DNA of 64,000 nucleotides from Pollutimonas sp963712655 (GTDB lineage Bacteria; Pseudomonadota; Gammaproteobacteria; Burkholderiales; Burkholderiaceae_B), in contig CAVQIT010000008.1 of the NCBI GenBank assembly GCA_963712655.1, positions 186,001-250,000 of the forward strand, given 5' to 3'. This document shows positions 18,250 to 27,244 of the stretch, piece by piece. The number at the start of each line of letters is the position of its first letter. Within the stretch, counting starts at the first letter, position 1. A program made the position numbers and the translations under genes. The notes below the pieces were generated by a model that was not told the DNA's origin, searched no databases, and worked only from the letters and a program-made list of their open reading frames with translations.

Positions 18250-19139
18250 TGAAGTCTTTGAAATTGCTATTGCTGCGTTCTGTTTTTTCGCACTTCGGCC
18301 ACAGCTCGCCACGCATCCGGCATAGCTGGGCACTGGTTTTGGGCTGGCTGGCCGCCAGGGTAATGCGTTCCAGGGTCCATATTGTGCGCACCAACCTGGC
18401 GCTGTGCTTTCCCCAGCATACGCCTCGACAGCGCGAAGCCTGGCTGCGCCAGCATTTTTATTTGCTGGCCCGCTCGATAGTCGACCGCGGGCTACTCTGG
18501 TTCGGCCAGCCTTCGGCCATACTCGATACTGTGCCCGTCACAGGGCTGGAACATCTGGATGAACTGCTCAAGGCCAAGCGCAAGATCATTCTCCTGGCGC
18601 CGCATTTCATTGGCCTGGACGCCGCCGCAACCCGGCTGACTATGGTCCTGCCGGAATCGGCCACCATGTATACGCAGCAAAGCGATTCCGAGGTCGACCA
18701 GTTGCTGCGGGAAGGCCGCGGACGATTCAATACCGTGAATCTGGTCAGCCGCCACGACGGCGTGCGCGGACTGATCCGGCACCTGCGCAATGGCATACCG
18801 GTGTACTACCTTCCCGACATGGATTTCGGCAAGGCCGGCGCAGTCTTCGTACCGTTTTTCAATGTTCCGGCCGCCACGCTTTTGGCAACCGCTCAAATTG
18901 CCAAGACCTGGGATGCCGCCGTGGTTCCCATTCTTAGCCACCTGGATGCCGGGACCGGCCAATACCGCGTGAAAATATTGCCCCCTCTGGATCATTTTCC
19001 CGGCGAACAAACACCGCAAGAAGCCACCCTGCGCCTGAACCAATTGATCGAAAGCTGGATCAGGCCCGACCCGCCACAGTATTATTGGGTACATCGCCGC
19101 TTCAAGTCCCGGCCTGAAGGCCAGGCCCGCTTTTATTAG
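18249..19139 (+). CDS. Lipid A biosynthesis acyltransferase, LpxL/LpxM family (second of two)
   Basis: A 296-residue paralogue of the preceding gene. It has the catalytic HX4D motif in LLAPHFIGLDAAATRL, then MYTQQSDSEVDQLLREGRGR and VYYLPDMDFGKAGAVFVPFF. The N-terminal basic and hydrophobic segment suggests inner-membrane attachment. It starts inside the previous stop codon (TGATG), implying translational coupling. Two tandem late acyltransferases ahead of dapF is a common betaproteobacterial arrangement. Confidence 0.92.
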   Translation: MKSLKLLLLRSVFSHFGHSSPRIRHSWALVLGWLAARVMRSRVHIVRTNLALCFPQHTPRQREAWLRQHFYLLARSIVDRGLLWFGQPSAILDTVPVTGLEHLDELLKAKRKIILLAPHFIGLDAAATRLTMVLPESATMYTQQSDSEVDQLLREGRGRFNTVNLVSRHDGVRGLIRHLRNGIPVYYLPDMDFGKAGAVFVPFFNVPAATLLATAQIAKTWDAAVVPILSHLDAGTGQYRVKILPPLDHFPGEQTPQEATLRLNQLIESWIRPDPPQYYWVHRRFKSRPEGQARFY

Positions 19140-19351
19140 GCGATCGCCGGACCGGGCGCGCCGCTGCCATGAAATCCTGGCTACACCGCTACAACCGGCA
19201 TCGCCCTCATCAGGGCATCGGCCTCGCTGCGCCCCCCAGACTCAATCTGGCTGGATACAAGCTCTTGACACTTCACACCTAGGCAACAAACCCGTCCGCC
19301 CGCGCCCCAAAGCTGCGGACAAATCCTTTTTAATCCGGGATAATTGACAGC

Positions 19352-20245
19352 ATGATCTGGAACTTCGTAAAAATGCAAGGCGCGGGCAACGATTTCGTTG
19401 TACTGGATGGCGTGCGCCAATCGATAGAAATGACGCCCGAACGGGCGCGCGCGTTGGCGGACCGCCACTTTGGCATAGGCGCCGACCAATTGCTGCTGGT
19501 CGAAACGCCCCTGCATCCGGACGCCGATTTCCGCTATCGCATTTTCAACGCCGACGGCAGCGAAGTCGAACACTGCGGCAACGGCGCCCGTTGCTTTGTG
19601 CAGTTCGTGCACGAACAGGGCTTGTCCGGGCGTAATCCCCTGCGCGCCGAAATCAGCACCGGCCTGATCACCCTGACCCGTTCGGACTCCGGCGAGGTTT
19701 CGGTCGAAATGGGCCAGACTCAATTCCAGCCCAACGCCCTGGCTTTCGATACCCAAGGCCTGCAAGCCTTGCCTTGCGGCGACGATACGCTGTGGGTCCT
19801 GCCGCTGCCCGGCCACAACGATGTCCAGCTTTCGCTGGTCGCCATTTCCAACCCGCATGCGGTGCAGGTCGTTCCCGACGTTGCCGCCGCGCCCGTCGCC
19901 GAAACCGGCCCGCTGATCGAATCGCATCCGCGTTTCGCGCAACGGGTCAACGCCGGCTTCATGCAGATCGTCGACCGCCACACCATAAAGCTGCGCGTCT
20001 ACGAGCGCGGCGCCGGCGAAACCCTGGCCTGCGGCACAGGGGCCTGCGCGGCAGTCGTCGCGGGCATCCGCCGCGGCCTGCTCGATAGCCCCGTGCGCGT
20101 GCATACCCATGGGGGCCCGCTCATGGTCTCGTGGGACGGCAGCGTCCTGCGCATGAGCGGCCCGGCCGCCGCGGTATTTACCGGGCAGGTCGATATCGAC
20201 GCGCTTACCGACCAGTTCAACCCCAAGGATTTATTAAACCCATGA
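19352..20245 (+). CDS. dapF: Diaminopimelate epimerase
   Basis: A 297-residue PLP-independent epimerase that interconverts LL- and meso-diaminopimelate for lysine and peptidoglycan synthesis. Both active-site cysteines are present: HCGNGARCFVQFV and LACGTGACAAVVAG. It begins MIWNFVKMQGAGNDFVVLDG, typical of DapF. The DUF484 gene overlaps its stop by 4 bases, followed by xerC, the conserved dapF-DUF484-xerC order of proteobacteria. Confidence 0.96.
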   Translation: MIWNFVKMQGAGNDFVVLDGVRQSIEMTPERARALADRHFGIGADQLLLVETPLHPDADFRYRIFNADGSEVEHCGNGARCFVQFVHEQGLSGRNPLRAEISTGLITLTRSDSGEVSVEMGQTQFQPNALAFDTQGLQALPCGDDTLWVLPLPGHNDVQLSLVAISNPHAVQVVPDVAAAPVAETGPLIESHPRFAQRVNAGFMQIVDRHTIKLRVYERGAGETLACGTGACAAVVAGIRRGLLDSPVRVHTHGGPLMVSWDGSVLRMSGPAAAVFTGQVDIDALTDQFNPKDLLNP

Positions 20246-20925
20246 CCGAAAGCAGCCTTTCCGCCGACGATATTGCGCTTTTCCTGAAAGACCACCCCGA
20301 GTTTTTCCAGGACCACGCCGAACTGTTCGCCAATCTGCGCGTGCCGCATCCCAACGAGGCCCGCGCCATTTCGCTGGGCGAGCGGCAAATCATGACCTTG
20401 CGCGCCCGGACCAAGGACCTGGAATGGAAGCTTTCGGGCCTGATGCACAATGCCAACGGCAACGAAAAAATCAGCAAGACCCTTACCCTGTGGTGCTGCC
20501 GCATGCTGGCCGAGGACGACGCCATGCAACTTCCCGCGCATATTGTGCGCAGCCTGGGCGACCTGTTCGATCTTCCCGCTATCGCGCTGCGGGTCTGGGG
20601 CCTGGCCAAGCTTGACGACAGCGAGTTCGCGCAAGACGTTACCGACGCTATCCGAACCTATGCGCGCAGCCTGGAGCGGCCTTACTGCGGCCCGATGAAA
20701 GACCAGGAGGCGGCCACCTGGCTGGGAACGCCGGCCGCGTCGCTAGCCATCGTCGCCTTGCGCCCCGCCGGCCACAACGAACCCATCGGCCTGCTGGTAC
20801 TGGGCTCCGATGACGCCGAACGCTTTACCGCCGATATGGGCACAGCCTTTCTGGACACGATCAACGAACTGGCCAGCGCCAGCCTGTTGCGCCTGAAAGA
20901 CCCCGCGCTTCAAGAGCGCGCGTAG
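20242..20925 (+). CDS. DUF484 family protein
   Basis: A 227-residue cytoplasmic protein with a GAF-like fold in this family, of unknown function. It has the family N terminus (DDIALFLKDHPEFFQDHAEL, then PHPNEARAISLGERQI) and the C-terminal GLLVLGSDDAERFTADMGT. The ATG at 20242 overlaps the dapF stop (ATGA). It lies 9 bases before xerC. Conserved linkage to xerC is the main clue to its role. Confidence 0.9.
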   Translation: MTESSLSADDIALFLKDHPEFFQDHAELFANLRVPHPNEARAISLGERQIMTLRARTKDLEWKLSGLMHNANGNEKISKTLTLWCCRMLAEDDAMQLPAHIVRSLGDLFDLPAIALRVWGLAKLDDSEFAQDVTDAIRTYARSLERPYCGPMKDQEAATWLGTPAASLAIVALRPAGHNEPIGLLVLGSDDAERFTADMGTAFLDTINELASASLLRLKDPALQERA

Positions 20926-20934
20926 GCATTGCCG

Positions 20935-21891
20935 ATGCATGCCTTGCCCGCGCCCATGGAGCAATGGCTTTTTCATCTGCAGGCCAACCGCCGCTATTCG
21001 GCGCACACGCTGGCCGGCTACCGGCAAGACTTGCGCCATTTGATTCAGTGCCATCCCGACACAGCGCCAGACAGCCTTACCGAAAGCCACATACGCCACG
21101 CCATCGCCCGCATGCATGGCCAGGGCCTCAAACCCCGCAGCCTGGCGCGGGCGCTTGCCGCCTGGCGCGGCTTTTTCCAATGGTGGGCCGCCTCGGCGGG
21201 CCTCGAGCGCAACCCCGTCGCCGGCGTACGGGCGCCCAAAGCGCCGCGCGGCCTGCCCAAGGCCCTATCGGTGGAGCAGACACAAGTTCTGCTGGATCGG
21301 CCGGGCCTGCCCGAGCCGCATACGGCAGTCGATTGCCGTGACCAGGCCATGTTCGAAACGCTCTATTCCAGCGGCCTGCGCCTGGCCGAGCTGATCAGCC
21401 TGGACTGGCGCTATCGCCGCCATGGCAACTATGAGTCGCAAAGCTGGATCCAGCTTGCCGAACAGGAAGCCATCGTCAAAGGCAAAGGCAGCAAAACGCG
21501 CAGCGTGCCGCTGGGCGGCAAAGCGATCGCCGCCATAGAGCGCTGGCTGGCGATACGGCATCAGCTAGTATCCGGCCACGAGACGCAAGACGAGGATGCC
21601 GCGGCGGCATTATTTCTGGGCGTGCGCGGCAAGCGCATCAGCCCGCGCGTCGTGCAGTTGCAGTTGAACAAGCTGGCCACGTTGGTGGGGCTGCCGGTTC
21701 ATGTGCATCCCCACAGCCTGCGCCACAGCTTCGCCAGCCATGTCCTGCAATCAGCGCAGGACTTGCGCGCCGTGCAGGAAATGCTGGGCCATGCCAACAT
21801 TTCCACCACGCAAATCTATACCCGGCTTGATTTCCAGCATCTGGCGCTGGCCTATGACCAGGCCCATCCGCGCGCTACCCGCAAGCGTTAA
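20935..21891 (+). CDS. xerC: Tyrosine recombinase XerC
   Basis: A 318-residue site-specific recombinase that, with XerD, resolves chromosome dimers at dif. The SAM-like N-terminal domain is followed by the catalytic domain with the conserved Arg (SSGLRLAEL), Lys (VKGKGSKTR), HSLRHSFASH, LGHANIS and the nucleophile Tyr (TTQIYTRLDFQHLA). The ATG at 20935 (MHALPAPMEQWLF) is preferred over the TTG two codons earlier. The position after dapF-DUF484 supports XerC rather than XerD or a phage integrase. Confidence 0.94.
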   Translation: MHALPAPMEQWLFHLQANRRYSAHTLAGYRQDLRHLIQCHPDTAPDSLTESHIRHAIARMHGQGLKPRSLARALAAWRGFFQWWAASAGLERNPVAGVRAPKAPRGLPKALSVEQTQVLLDRPGLPEPHTAVDCRDQAMFETLYSSGLRLAELISLDWRYRRHGNYESQSWIQLAEQEAIVKGKGSKTRSVPLGGKAIAAIERWLAIRHQLVSGHETQDEDAAAALFLGVRGKRISPRVVQLQLNKLATLVGLPVHVHPHSLRHSFASHVLQSAQDLRAVQEMLGHANISTTQIYTRLDFQHLALAYDQAHPRATRKR

Positions 21892-22042
21892 ATACCGTTA
21901 ATGGCAGCGTTGTGTGGCAGGCGAAGGGCGATAACCACCCTGTATGCCGCCGCTACGCGGGAAAACTCATCGCATTGAACTCGACCGAATGCTTGGGCAT
22001 GCGAGCATCCCTGTATTGCGCATTTTGTTTTTTGTATTCATA

Positions 22043-22056
22043 ATTCAAATTTGAAT
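22043..22056. promoter_or_regulatory. Palindrome ATTCAAATTTGAAT ahead of the YdiJ-like gene
   Basis: A perfect 14-base palindrome 22 bases before the dehydrogenase start. It shares the TTTGAAT core with sites at 28495-28519, 28664-28680 and 31339-31352 in the same island and is a candidate operator for the GntR regulator at 30625-31320. Confidence 0.55.
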
Positions 22057-22078
22057 ATCATCCCATCGCGCGCACCCT

Positions 22079-25000
22079 ATGCCCCCCAATTCCGCTCCAT
22101 ACTCGCCAGTCGCCGGCGCAGCAGCTTTCACCGATACCAGCCAGCTACTGGAAAGACGGTTGCGCGCCGAAACCCAGGGTGAAGTTCTGTTCGATTCCGC
22201 GTCGCGCGGCCGGTATGCAACCGACGCATCCATCTACCAGATAGAGCCGATCGGCGTGCTGGTGCCGCGCACGGAAAGCGACATTGCCATCGCCCTGGAT
22301 ATCGCGCGGGACCTGAAGGTGCCGGTACTGCCCCGAGGCGGCGGTACCAGCCAATGCGGGCAGACTGTCGGCGCCGCGCTTGTCATCGACAACACCAAGT
22401 ATTTTCGACGGGTGCTGGACGTCGATCCGCAGGCTCGGACCGCCACAGTCGAGCCGGGCCTGGTGCTGGATCACCTGAACGCGCAGCTAAAGCAGCACGG
22501 GCTATGGTTCCCGGTCGACGTCTCCACCAGCGCTCAGGCTACGCTGGGCGGCATGGCCGGCAACAATTCATGCGGGTCCCGTTCGATCGCCTACGGCAAT
22601 ATGGTCCATAACGTGCTGGCCGCGGACGTCTGGCTCGCGGACGGAACCCGGGCCGGCTTCGGGCCGCTGCCCACCTTATCCGGGCGCGCGCGGGAAATTG
22701 CCGAGTTCGTGCGCCTACTGGCGGCTCGGCACCAGGACGACATCGTCCAGCATTGGCCGAAAGTCCTGCGCCGCGTGGCGGGCTACAACCTGGACATCTT
22801 CGACTGCCAGAACGAGCGGCCCTATACCTCCGATGGCGGTGTCAATCTCGCACATCTGTTGATCGGTTCCGAGGGCACGCTGGCTTATACGCGCAGCCTG
22901 ACGCTGCGGCTTTGCGAGATGCCCGCCGCCAAGGTACTTGGCGTAGTGAACTTTTCGTCGCTGCACGACGCGATGGATGCCACGCAGCATATCGTCCAGT
23001 TGGGGCCGTCCGCTGTAGAACTGGTCGATCGAACCATGATCGAACTGGCTCTTGGCAATCCGGCCTTTGAACCGACTATGCGAAAGGCGCTGATCGGATC
23101 CCCTGGCGCTATCCTGCTGGTTGAATTCGCCGGCGAGGATCAGGGCGCTTTGCTCGGCCACATTAAAGCGCTGGTGGATCTGATGGGCCAATTGGGTCAT
23201 CCTGGCAGCGTCGTGGAAATGGCGCATGCCGCCGCACAGAAAAAGTTGTGGGACGTGCGCAAGGCGGGTCTCAACATCATGATGAGCCTGAAAGGCGATG
23301 GCAAGCCGGTCAGCTTCATCGAGGATTGCGCCGTCCCTTTGCCACACCTGGCGGAATATACCGATGCCCTGACCGAGGTTTTTGCCCGGCATGGCACTCG
23401 CGGTACCTGGTATGCGCACGCTTCGGTAGGCACGCTGCATGTGCGCCCCATTTTGAATCTGCGTGAAGGCGGCCCGCAGGGTGGCTTGGCGCGGATGCGT
23501 GCGATTGCCGAAGAGGCGGCCGAACTGGTGCGCCGGTTCAAGGGCGCCTACAGCGGCGAACATGGCGACGGCATATGCCGCGGCGAATGGATCGCTTGGC
23601 AATTCGGAGCCAAGCTCAACGAGGCGTTCCGGGATATCAAGCGGCACATGGATCCAGCCGGCCTGTTCAACCCGGGCAAAATCGTCGATCCGCCACGAAT
23701 GGATGACGCATCCCTACTGCGATTCCCGCCACCCGGCGCACCGCGCCCGTACCGGACAATCAAGCTGCAGCCCGTGCTGGATTGGTCGGCCTGGAATGTA
23801 CAGAACGATGCGGTCAGCGGAGGTCTGTCCGCGGCAGGCACCGGCGGGGACAGCACCGGCGGCCTGGCCAAGGCGGCGGAAATGTGCAACAGCAACGGAC
23901 ACTGCCGCAAGTTCGATGCGGATGTAATGTGCCCGAGCTACCGCGTGACGCGGGACGAACAACACCTTACCCGCGGGCGCGCCAGCACATTGCGGCTTGC
24001 TTTATCGGGACAATTGGGGCCCGAGGCGTTTACCGGTCCCGAGATGCACGCCGCCATGGATCTCTGCGTCGGTTGCAAGGGCTGTAAACGCGAATGCCCC
24101 ACCGGCGTGGACATGGCCAAAATGAAGATTGAGTTCCTGGCCCATTACACGGCTCGTCACGGGCATACCCTCAAAGACTACGCAATCGGCCGTTTGCCGG
24201 ACTACGCCAGGTGGGTCAGCCGGATACCGTGGCTGCCGAACTTGCGCGACAGGCTGCCGGGCGGCCGCTGGCTCACCGAGAAGCTGTTCGGCTTCTCGCG
24301 CAAACGATCCCTGCCGCGATGGCGACGCGATACGTTCTGGCGCTCACCTGAAGGCCACGCCAATCCGGGCGACACCGCTTTTGCGCAGGCTGCCCGCCAC
24401 GGCAAGGCCGTTGTCCTGTTCGTGGATACGTTCAATGGCACGTTCGAAGGGGAAAACGCCTGGGCGGCCATACGGGTCTTGCGGGCCGCGGGCTACGCTG
24501 TCCATGTGCCCTCCCGTCAAGGAGGCCACCACTGCTGCGGCCGTACTTACCTGGCCAGTGGAATGGTGGCGCAAGCCAAGGAAAAGGCCGGCGCACTGAT
24601 CTCAGCCCTGGCGCCCTTTGCGCAAGCCGGTATCGCTATCGTCGGGCTCGAGCCATCCTGCCTGCTGACGCTACGTGACGAAACACTGGTGATGGGCTTG
24701 GGCGAACCCGCTCAGGTGGTGGCCGGGCAAGCGGTTCTGTTCGAAGAATTCTTGGCCCGTGAAGTGCGGGCCGGTCGGTTCGCGCCACGCCTTCGGCCTG
24801 CCCATGCGCCGTTGCTGGTACACGGCCATTGCCACCAGAAAGCCTTCGACGCGGTTACCCCGATGCTGGAAGTGCTGAGTTTGATTCCCGAGGCGCAGCC
24901 CCGTCTGATCGAAAGCTCATGCTGCGGCATGGCTGGCAGCTTTGGCCTGGAAGCAGGACACCACGACGTCTCGATGCAGATGGCCGAGGCGAATCTGCTG

Positions 25001-25138
25001 CCGGCGATCCGCTCGGCGCCGGACGCTATCGTGGTAGCGGATGGCACCAGTTGCCGGCACCAGATTGCCGATGGCGCCGGACGCGAGGCTATTCATGTCG
25101 CCCGGCTGCTGGACAGCTTGCTGTTGCCGGGTGAATAA
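22079..25138 (+). CDS. YdiJ-like FAD-binding and Fe-S D-2-hydroxyacid dehydrogenase
   Basis: A 1019-residue fused flavoprotein, close to the 1018 residues of E. coli YdiJ. The PCMH-type FAD domain has VPVLPRGGGTSQCGQTVGAA and GGMAGNNSCGSRS; the FAD-oxidase C-terminal domain ends GEHGDGICRGEW and GLFNPGKIVDPPRMDD. The iron-sulfur part has CNSNGHCRKF and CVGCKGCKRECPTGVDMAKM, followed by two CCG domains (HHCCGRTYLASG, SSCCGMAGSFG). Such enzymes oxidise D-2-hydroxyacids and pass electrons to the respiratory chain. It opens an island that also has a class V aminotransferase and Bug receptors, so the substrate is probably a hydroxyacid formed in that pathway (inference). The ATG lacks a strong ribosome binding site. 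Confidence 0.88.
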   Translation: MPPNSAPYSPVAGAAAFTDTSQLLERRLRAETQGEVLFDSASRGRYATDASIYQIEPIGVLVPRTESDIAIALDIARDLKVPVLPRGGGTSQCGQTVGAALVIDNTKYFRRVLDVDPQARTATVEPGLVLDHLNAQLKQHGLWFPVDVSTSAQATLGGMAGNNSCGSRSIAYGNMVHNVLAADVWLADGTRAGFGPLPTLSGRAREIAEFVRLLAARHQDDIVQHWPKVLRRVAGYNLDIFDCQNERPYTSDGGVNLAHLLIGSEGTLAYTRSLTLRLCEMPAAKVLGVVNFSSLHDAMDATQHIVQLGPSAVELVDRTMIELALGNPAFEPTMRKALIGSPGAILLVEFAGEDQGALLGHIKALVDLMGQLGHPGSVVEMAHAAAQKKLWDVRKAGLNIMMSLKGDGKPVSFIEDCAVPLPHLAEYTDALTEVFARHGTRGTWYAHASVGTLHVRPILNLREGGPQGGLARMRAIAEEAAELVRRFKGAYSGEHGDGICRGEWIAWQFGAKLNEAFRDIKRHMDPAGLFNPGKIVDPPRMDDASLLRFPPPGAPRPYRTIKLQPVLDWSAWNVQNDAVSGGLSAAGTGGDSTGGLAKAAEMCNSNGHCRKFDADVMCPSYRVTRDEQHLTRGRASTLRLALSGQLGPEAFTGPEMHAAMDLCVGCKGCKRECPTGVDMAKMKIEFLAHYTARHGHTLKDYAIGRLPDYARWVSRIPWLPNLRDRLPGGRWLTEKLFGFSRKRSLPRWRRDTFWRSPEGHANPGDTAFAQAARHGKAVVLFVDTFNGTFEGENAWAAIRVLRAAGYAVHVPSRQGGHHCCGRTYLASGMVAQAKEKAGALISALAPFAQAGIAIVGLEPSCLLTLRDETLVMGLGEPAQVVAGQAVLFEEFLAREVRAGRFAPRLRPAHAPLLVHGHCHQKAFDAVTPMLEVLSLIPEAQPRLIESSCCGMAGSFGLEAGHHDVSMQMAEANLLPAIRSAPDAIVVADGTSCRHQIADGAGREAIHVARLLDSLLLPGE

Positions 25139-25197
25139 AACGCAGGGGGTGGTCCCGTCGCCACGTCAGGCGGCAGGCTGCTCGCGCCTGACGGCGC

Positions 25198-26151
25198 TTA
25201 CTTCGTGGCGGAGACCGGCGGGAAGCCGTATAGCCGTTGCGGATTGTGCACCAGAATCTTCTCCCGCAGTTCCGCGCTGGGCGTCCAGTCTGTGAACAGA
25301 TCCATCAGCTTGCCGTCATCCGGCATGACCTGCGCATCGACCAGGGCATGCGGCCAGTCTGTCGCCCATACCAATCGGTCCGGATTGGCGCGTACCAGCG
25401 CCTCGTGGAAGGGCTGGACGTCCGGATAGTCGGGAAATTTTTCCGACAGCCGATAGGCCGCCGACAGCTTGACCCAGCATACATCGTCCGACACCAATTG
25501 CAGCAGCGACTGGAATTGAGGGTCGCCCACGCCCTGCTCAGCATCGATGCTCAACATATGGTCGACGACGACAGGTAGTTGCTTTGCGATCTTGCGCACC
25601 GTGTCGGCCATTTCGGTCATGATGCGCCAGTCCAGCCAGAGTTGCGCATGCCAGCCCAATTCGCGCATGACAGGCATGAATGTTTCGAGCGCATCGAGCC
25701 CGACGCCTCGCACGTAATTCGGCTTGTCGTTGGGCAGGTGCAGGTGAAAGCGCAGGCCGCGGATGCCCAATGTGTTCCAGCGGCGCAGATCATCGGCATT
25801 GACCCGCGTATCCGTAATGCAAACCCCCCGCAGCCGGTCGGGTGCGCGTGACACCGCGTCCAGAATGGCGCGATTGTCGTAACCGTGCGCATTGCCCTGC
25901 ACGACGACTCCGCGATCACATCCGATGGAGTCGAGCATCTTCAGAAACAATTCCAGCGGCGCATCGGGCGGTGTATAGCCACGCCCTTCCGCGTACGGAA
26001 AACGGTCTGAGGGCCCAAAAATATGGGCATGGCAATCGCAGGCGCCGGGCGGCGGCATAACGCGGGGGCGGCTCGTGTTCAGCACGGGACCGTTGATGAG
26101 TTGGGTCAGGCTGCCGGCGCCTGTCAGGTGTTTAGGCCGTTTGTGATTCAT
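25198..26151 (-). CDS. Amidohydrolase 2 family hydrolase (PDC hydrolase/lactonase-like)
   Basis: A 317-residue TIM-barrel metal-dependent hydrolase. The metal-binding HxH is in GACDCHAHIFGPSDRFPY, followed by RGVVVQGNAHGYDNRAIL, GIRGLRFHLH and LVWATDWPHAL. It resembles 2-pyrone-4,6-dicarboxylate hydrolase and related lactonases that open a lactone or cleave a C-C or C-O bond in acid catabolism. It is the last gene of the minus-strand run aminotransferase-Bug-amidohydrolase and so is probably part of the same pathway. The substrate is unknown. Confidence 0.82.
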   Translation of the reverse strand: MNHKRPKHLTGAGSLTQLINGPVLNTSRPRVMPPPGACDCHAHIFGPSDRFPYAEGRGYTPPDAPLELFLKMLDSIGCDRGVVVQGNAHGYDNRAILDAVSRAPDRLRGVCITDTRVNADDLRRWNTLGIRGLRFHLHLPNDKPNYVRGVGLDALETFMPVMRELGWHAQLWLDWRIMTEMADTVRKIAKQLPVVVDHMLSIDAEQGVGDPQFQSLLQLVSDDVCWVKLSAAYRLSEKFPDYPDVQPFHEALVRANPDRLVWATDWPHALVDAQVMPDDGKLMDLFTDWTPSAELREKILVHNPQRLYGFPPVSATK

Positions 26152-26193
26152 GGCTGTTTCCGTTTGGTAGAAAAAACGCGGGCGCGCGCGGGT

Positions 26194-27186
26194 TCATTCC
26201 GCATTGACGCGGATATTTTCGTCGCGAATGATCTTGCCCAGATATTGGGACTGCTGGGTAATGAACGCCAGCGCTCCAGCGCGTCCGCCGGCTAGCCGCT
26301 CGCCGCCCAGATCGGCCACGGCCTGGCTGATTTCAGGAGAGTCCAGCGCCTCGCCCAGCACGGCCGACAATCGGTCCACGACCGCCGACGGCGTACCAGA
26401 GGGTACAAACATGCCATTCCATTCATACAGATTCATGCCGTCGATGCCGGACTCCGCAAGCGTGGGTACGTCAGGCAATGCTGTCAGGCGCTTTTCGCCA
26501 GTCACCGCCAGTGCCCGCAGATTGCCGGAACGTACCGGCGCCAGCGCCGAGGCGCCATTGCCAAACAGCAGTTGCACTTCTCCACTCATCACGGCAACCG
26601 TCGCCGGTGCGCCGCCTTTGTAAGGCACATCGCCAATACTGACGTTCGCCCTTCGTGAGAACACCAGCCCCGCCAACCCTTGCACCGATCCTACTCCCAC
26701 CGATGCGAAGAACGTCTCGCCTGGCTTGGCCTTGGCCAGCGCGACAAAGTCGGAGACCGACTTGACGGGCAGGCTCGGCGGGACCGTCGCGATCAATGGA
26801 AAACGCGCCATGACGCCCACGGCGGTGAAGTCCTTGAGCGGGTCATAGGACAATTTATACAAGTACGGATTGATCACAAAGGGGGTCGCATCGAACAGTA
26901 CGGTATAGCCGTCGGGAGCGCTGCGGGCCGCATAAGCCTCGCCGATCTGGCCGCTGGCTCCGGGCTTGTTTTGCACGACGACAGCTTGCCCAAGCAAGGT
27001 CGACATTTTCTGGGCGACCAGCCGCGCCATAATATCCGCGCCGCCTCCGGGAGAAAACGGCACAATGAAACTGATCGGCCCGGCTTCGGGCCAGGACCGC
27101 TGGGCGCCGGCGATGGCCGGCGCCAACGCCACGGCGAACGCCGCAAGTCGCACCAGCGTGCTCATCCGTTTAAAAAGATACGGCAT
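26194..27186 (-). CDS. Bug-family periplasmic solute receptor
   Basis: A 330-residue exported binding protein. A signal sequence with basic start (MPYLFKRMSTLVRL) and hydrophobic core ends near AIAGAQRSWPEAG; then the signature ISFIVPFSPGGGADIMARLVA and NKPGASGQIGEAYAA. It lies between the aminotransferase and the amidohydrolase on the same strand and is probably the receptor for the island's growth substrate. No TctA/TctB partner is nearby. Confidence 0.92.
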   Translation of the reverse strand: MPYLFKRMSTLVRLAAFAVALAPAIAGAQRSWPEAGPISFIVPFSPGGGADIMARLVAQKMSTLLGQAVVVQNKPGASGQIGEAYAARSAPDGYTVLFDATPFVINPYLYKLSYDPLKDFTAVGVMARFPLIATVPPSLPVKSVSDFVALAKAKPGETFFASVGVGSVQGLAGLVFSRRANVSIGDVPYKGGAPATVAVMSGEVQLLFGNGASALAPVRSGNLRALAVTGEKRLTALPDVPTLAESGIDGMNLYEWNGMFVPSGTPSAVVDRLSAVLGEALDSPEISQAVADLGGERLAGGRAGALAFITQQSQYLGKIIRDENIRVNAE

Positions 27187-27244
27187 GGTAAGGTCTCCTC
27201 GTTATTATGATGTGCCCATCCGCATAATGCGGCAAGGCCGGACG

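Noticed and set aside
19140..19351. Small RNA or tRNA ahead of dapF
   Set aside because: The gap has short inverted repeats (for example CCAGACTCAATCTGG) but no cloverleaf or terminator, so nothing specific is supported.
20935..21891. Tyrosine recombinase as evidence for a phage or genomic island
   Set aside because: Its conserved place after dapF and DUF484 and its sequence identify chromosomal XerC.
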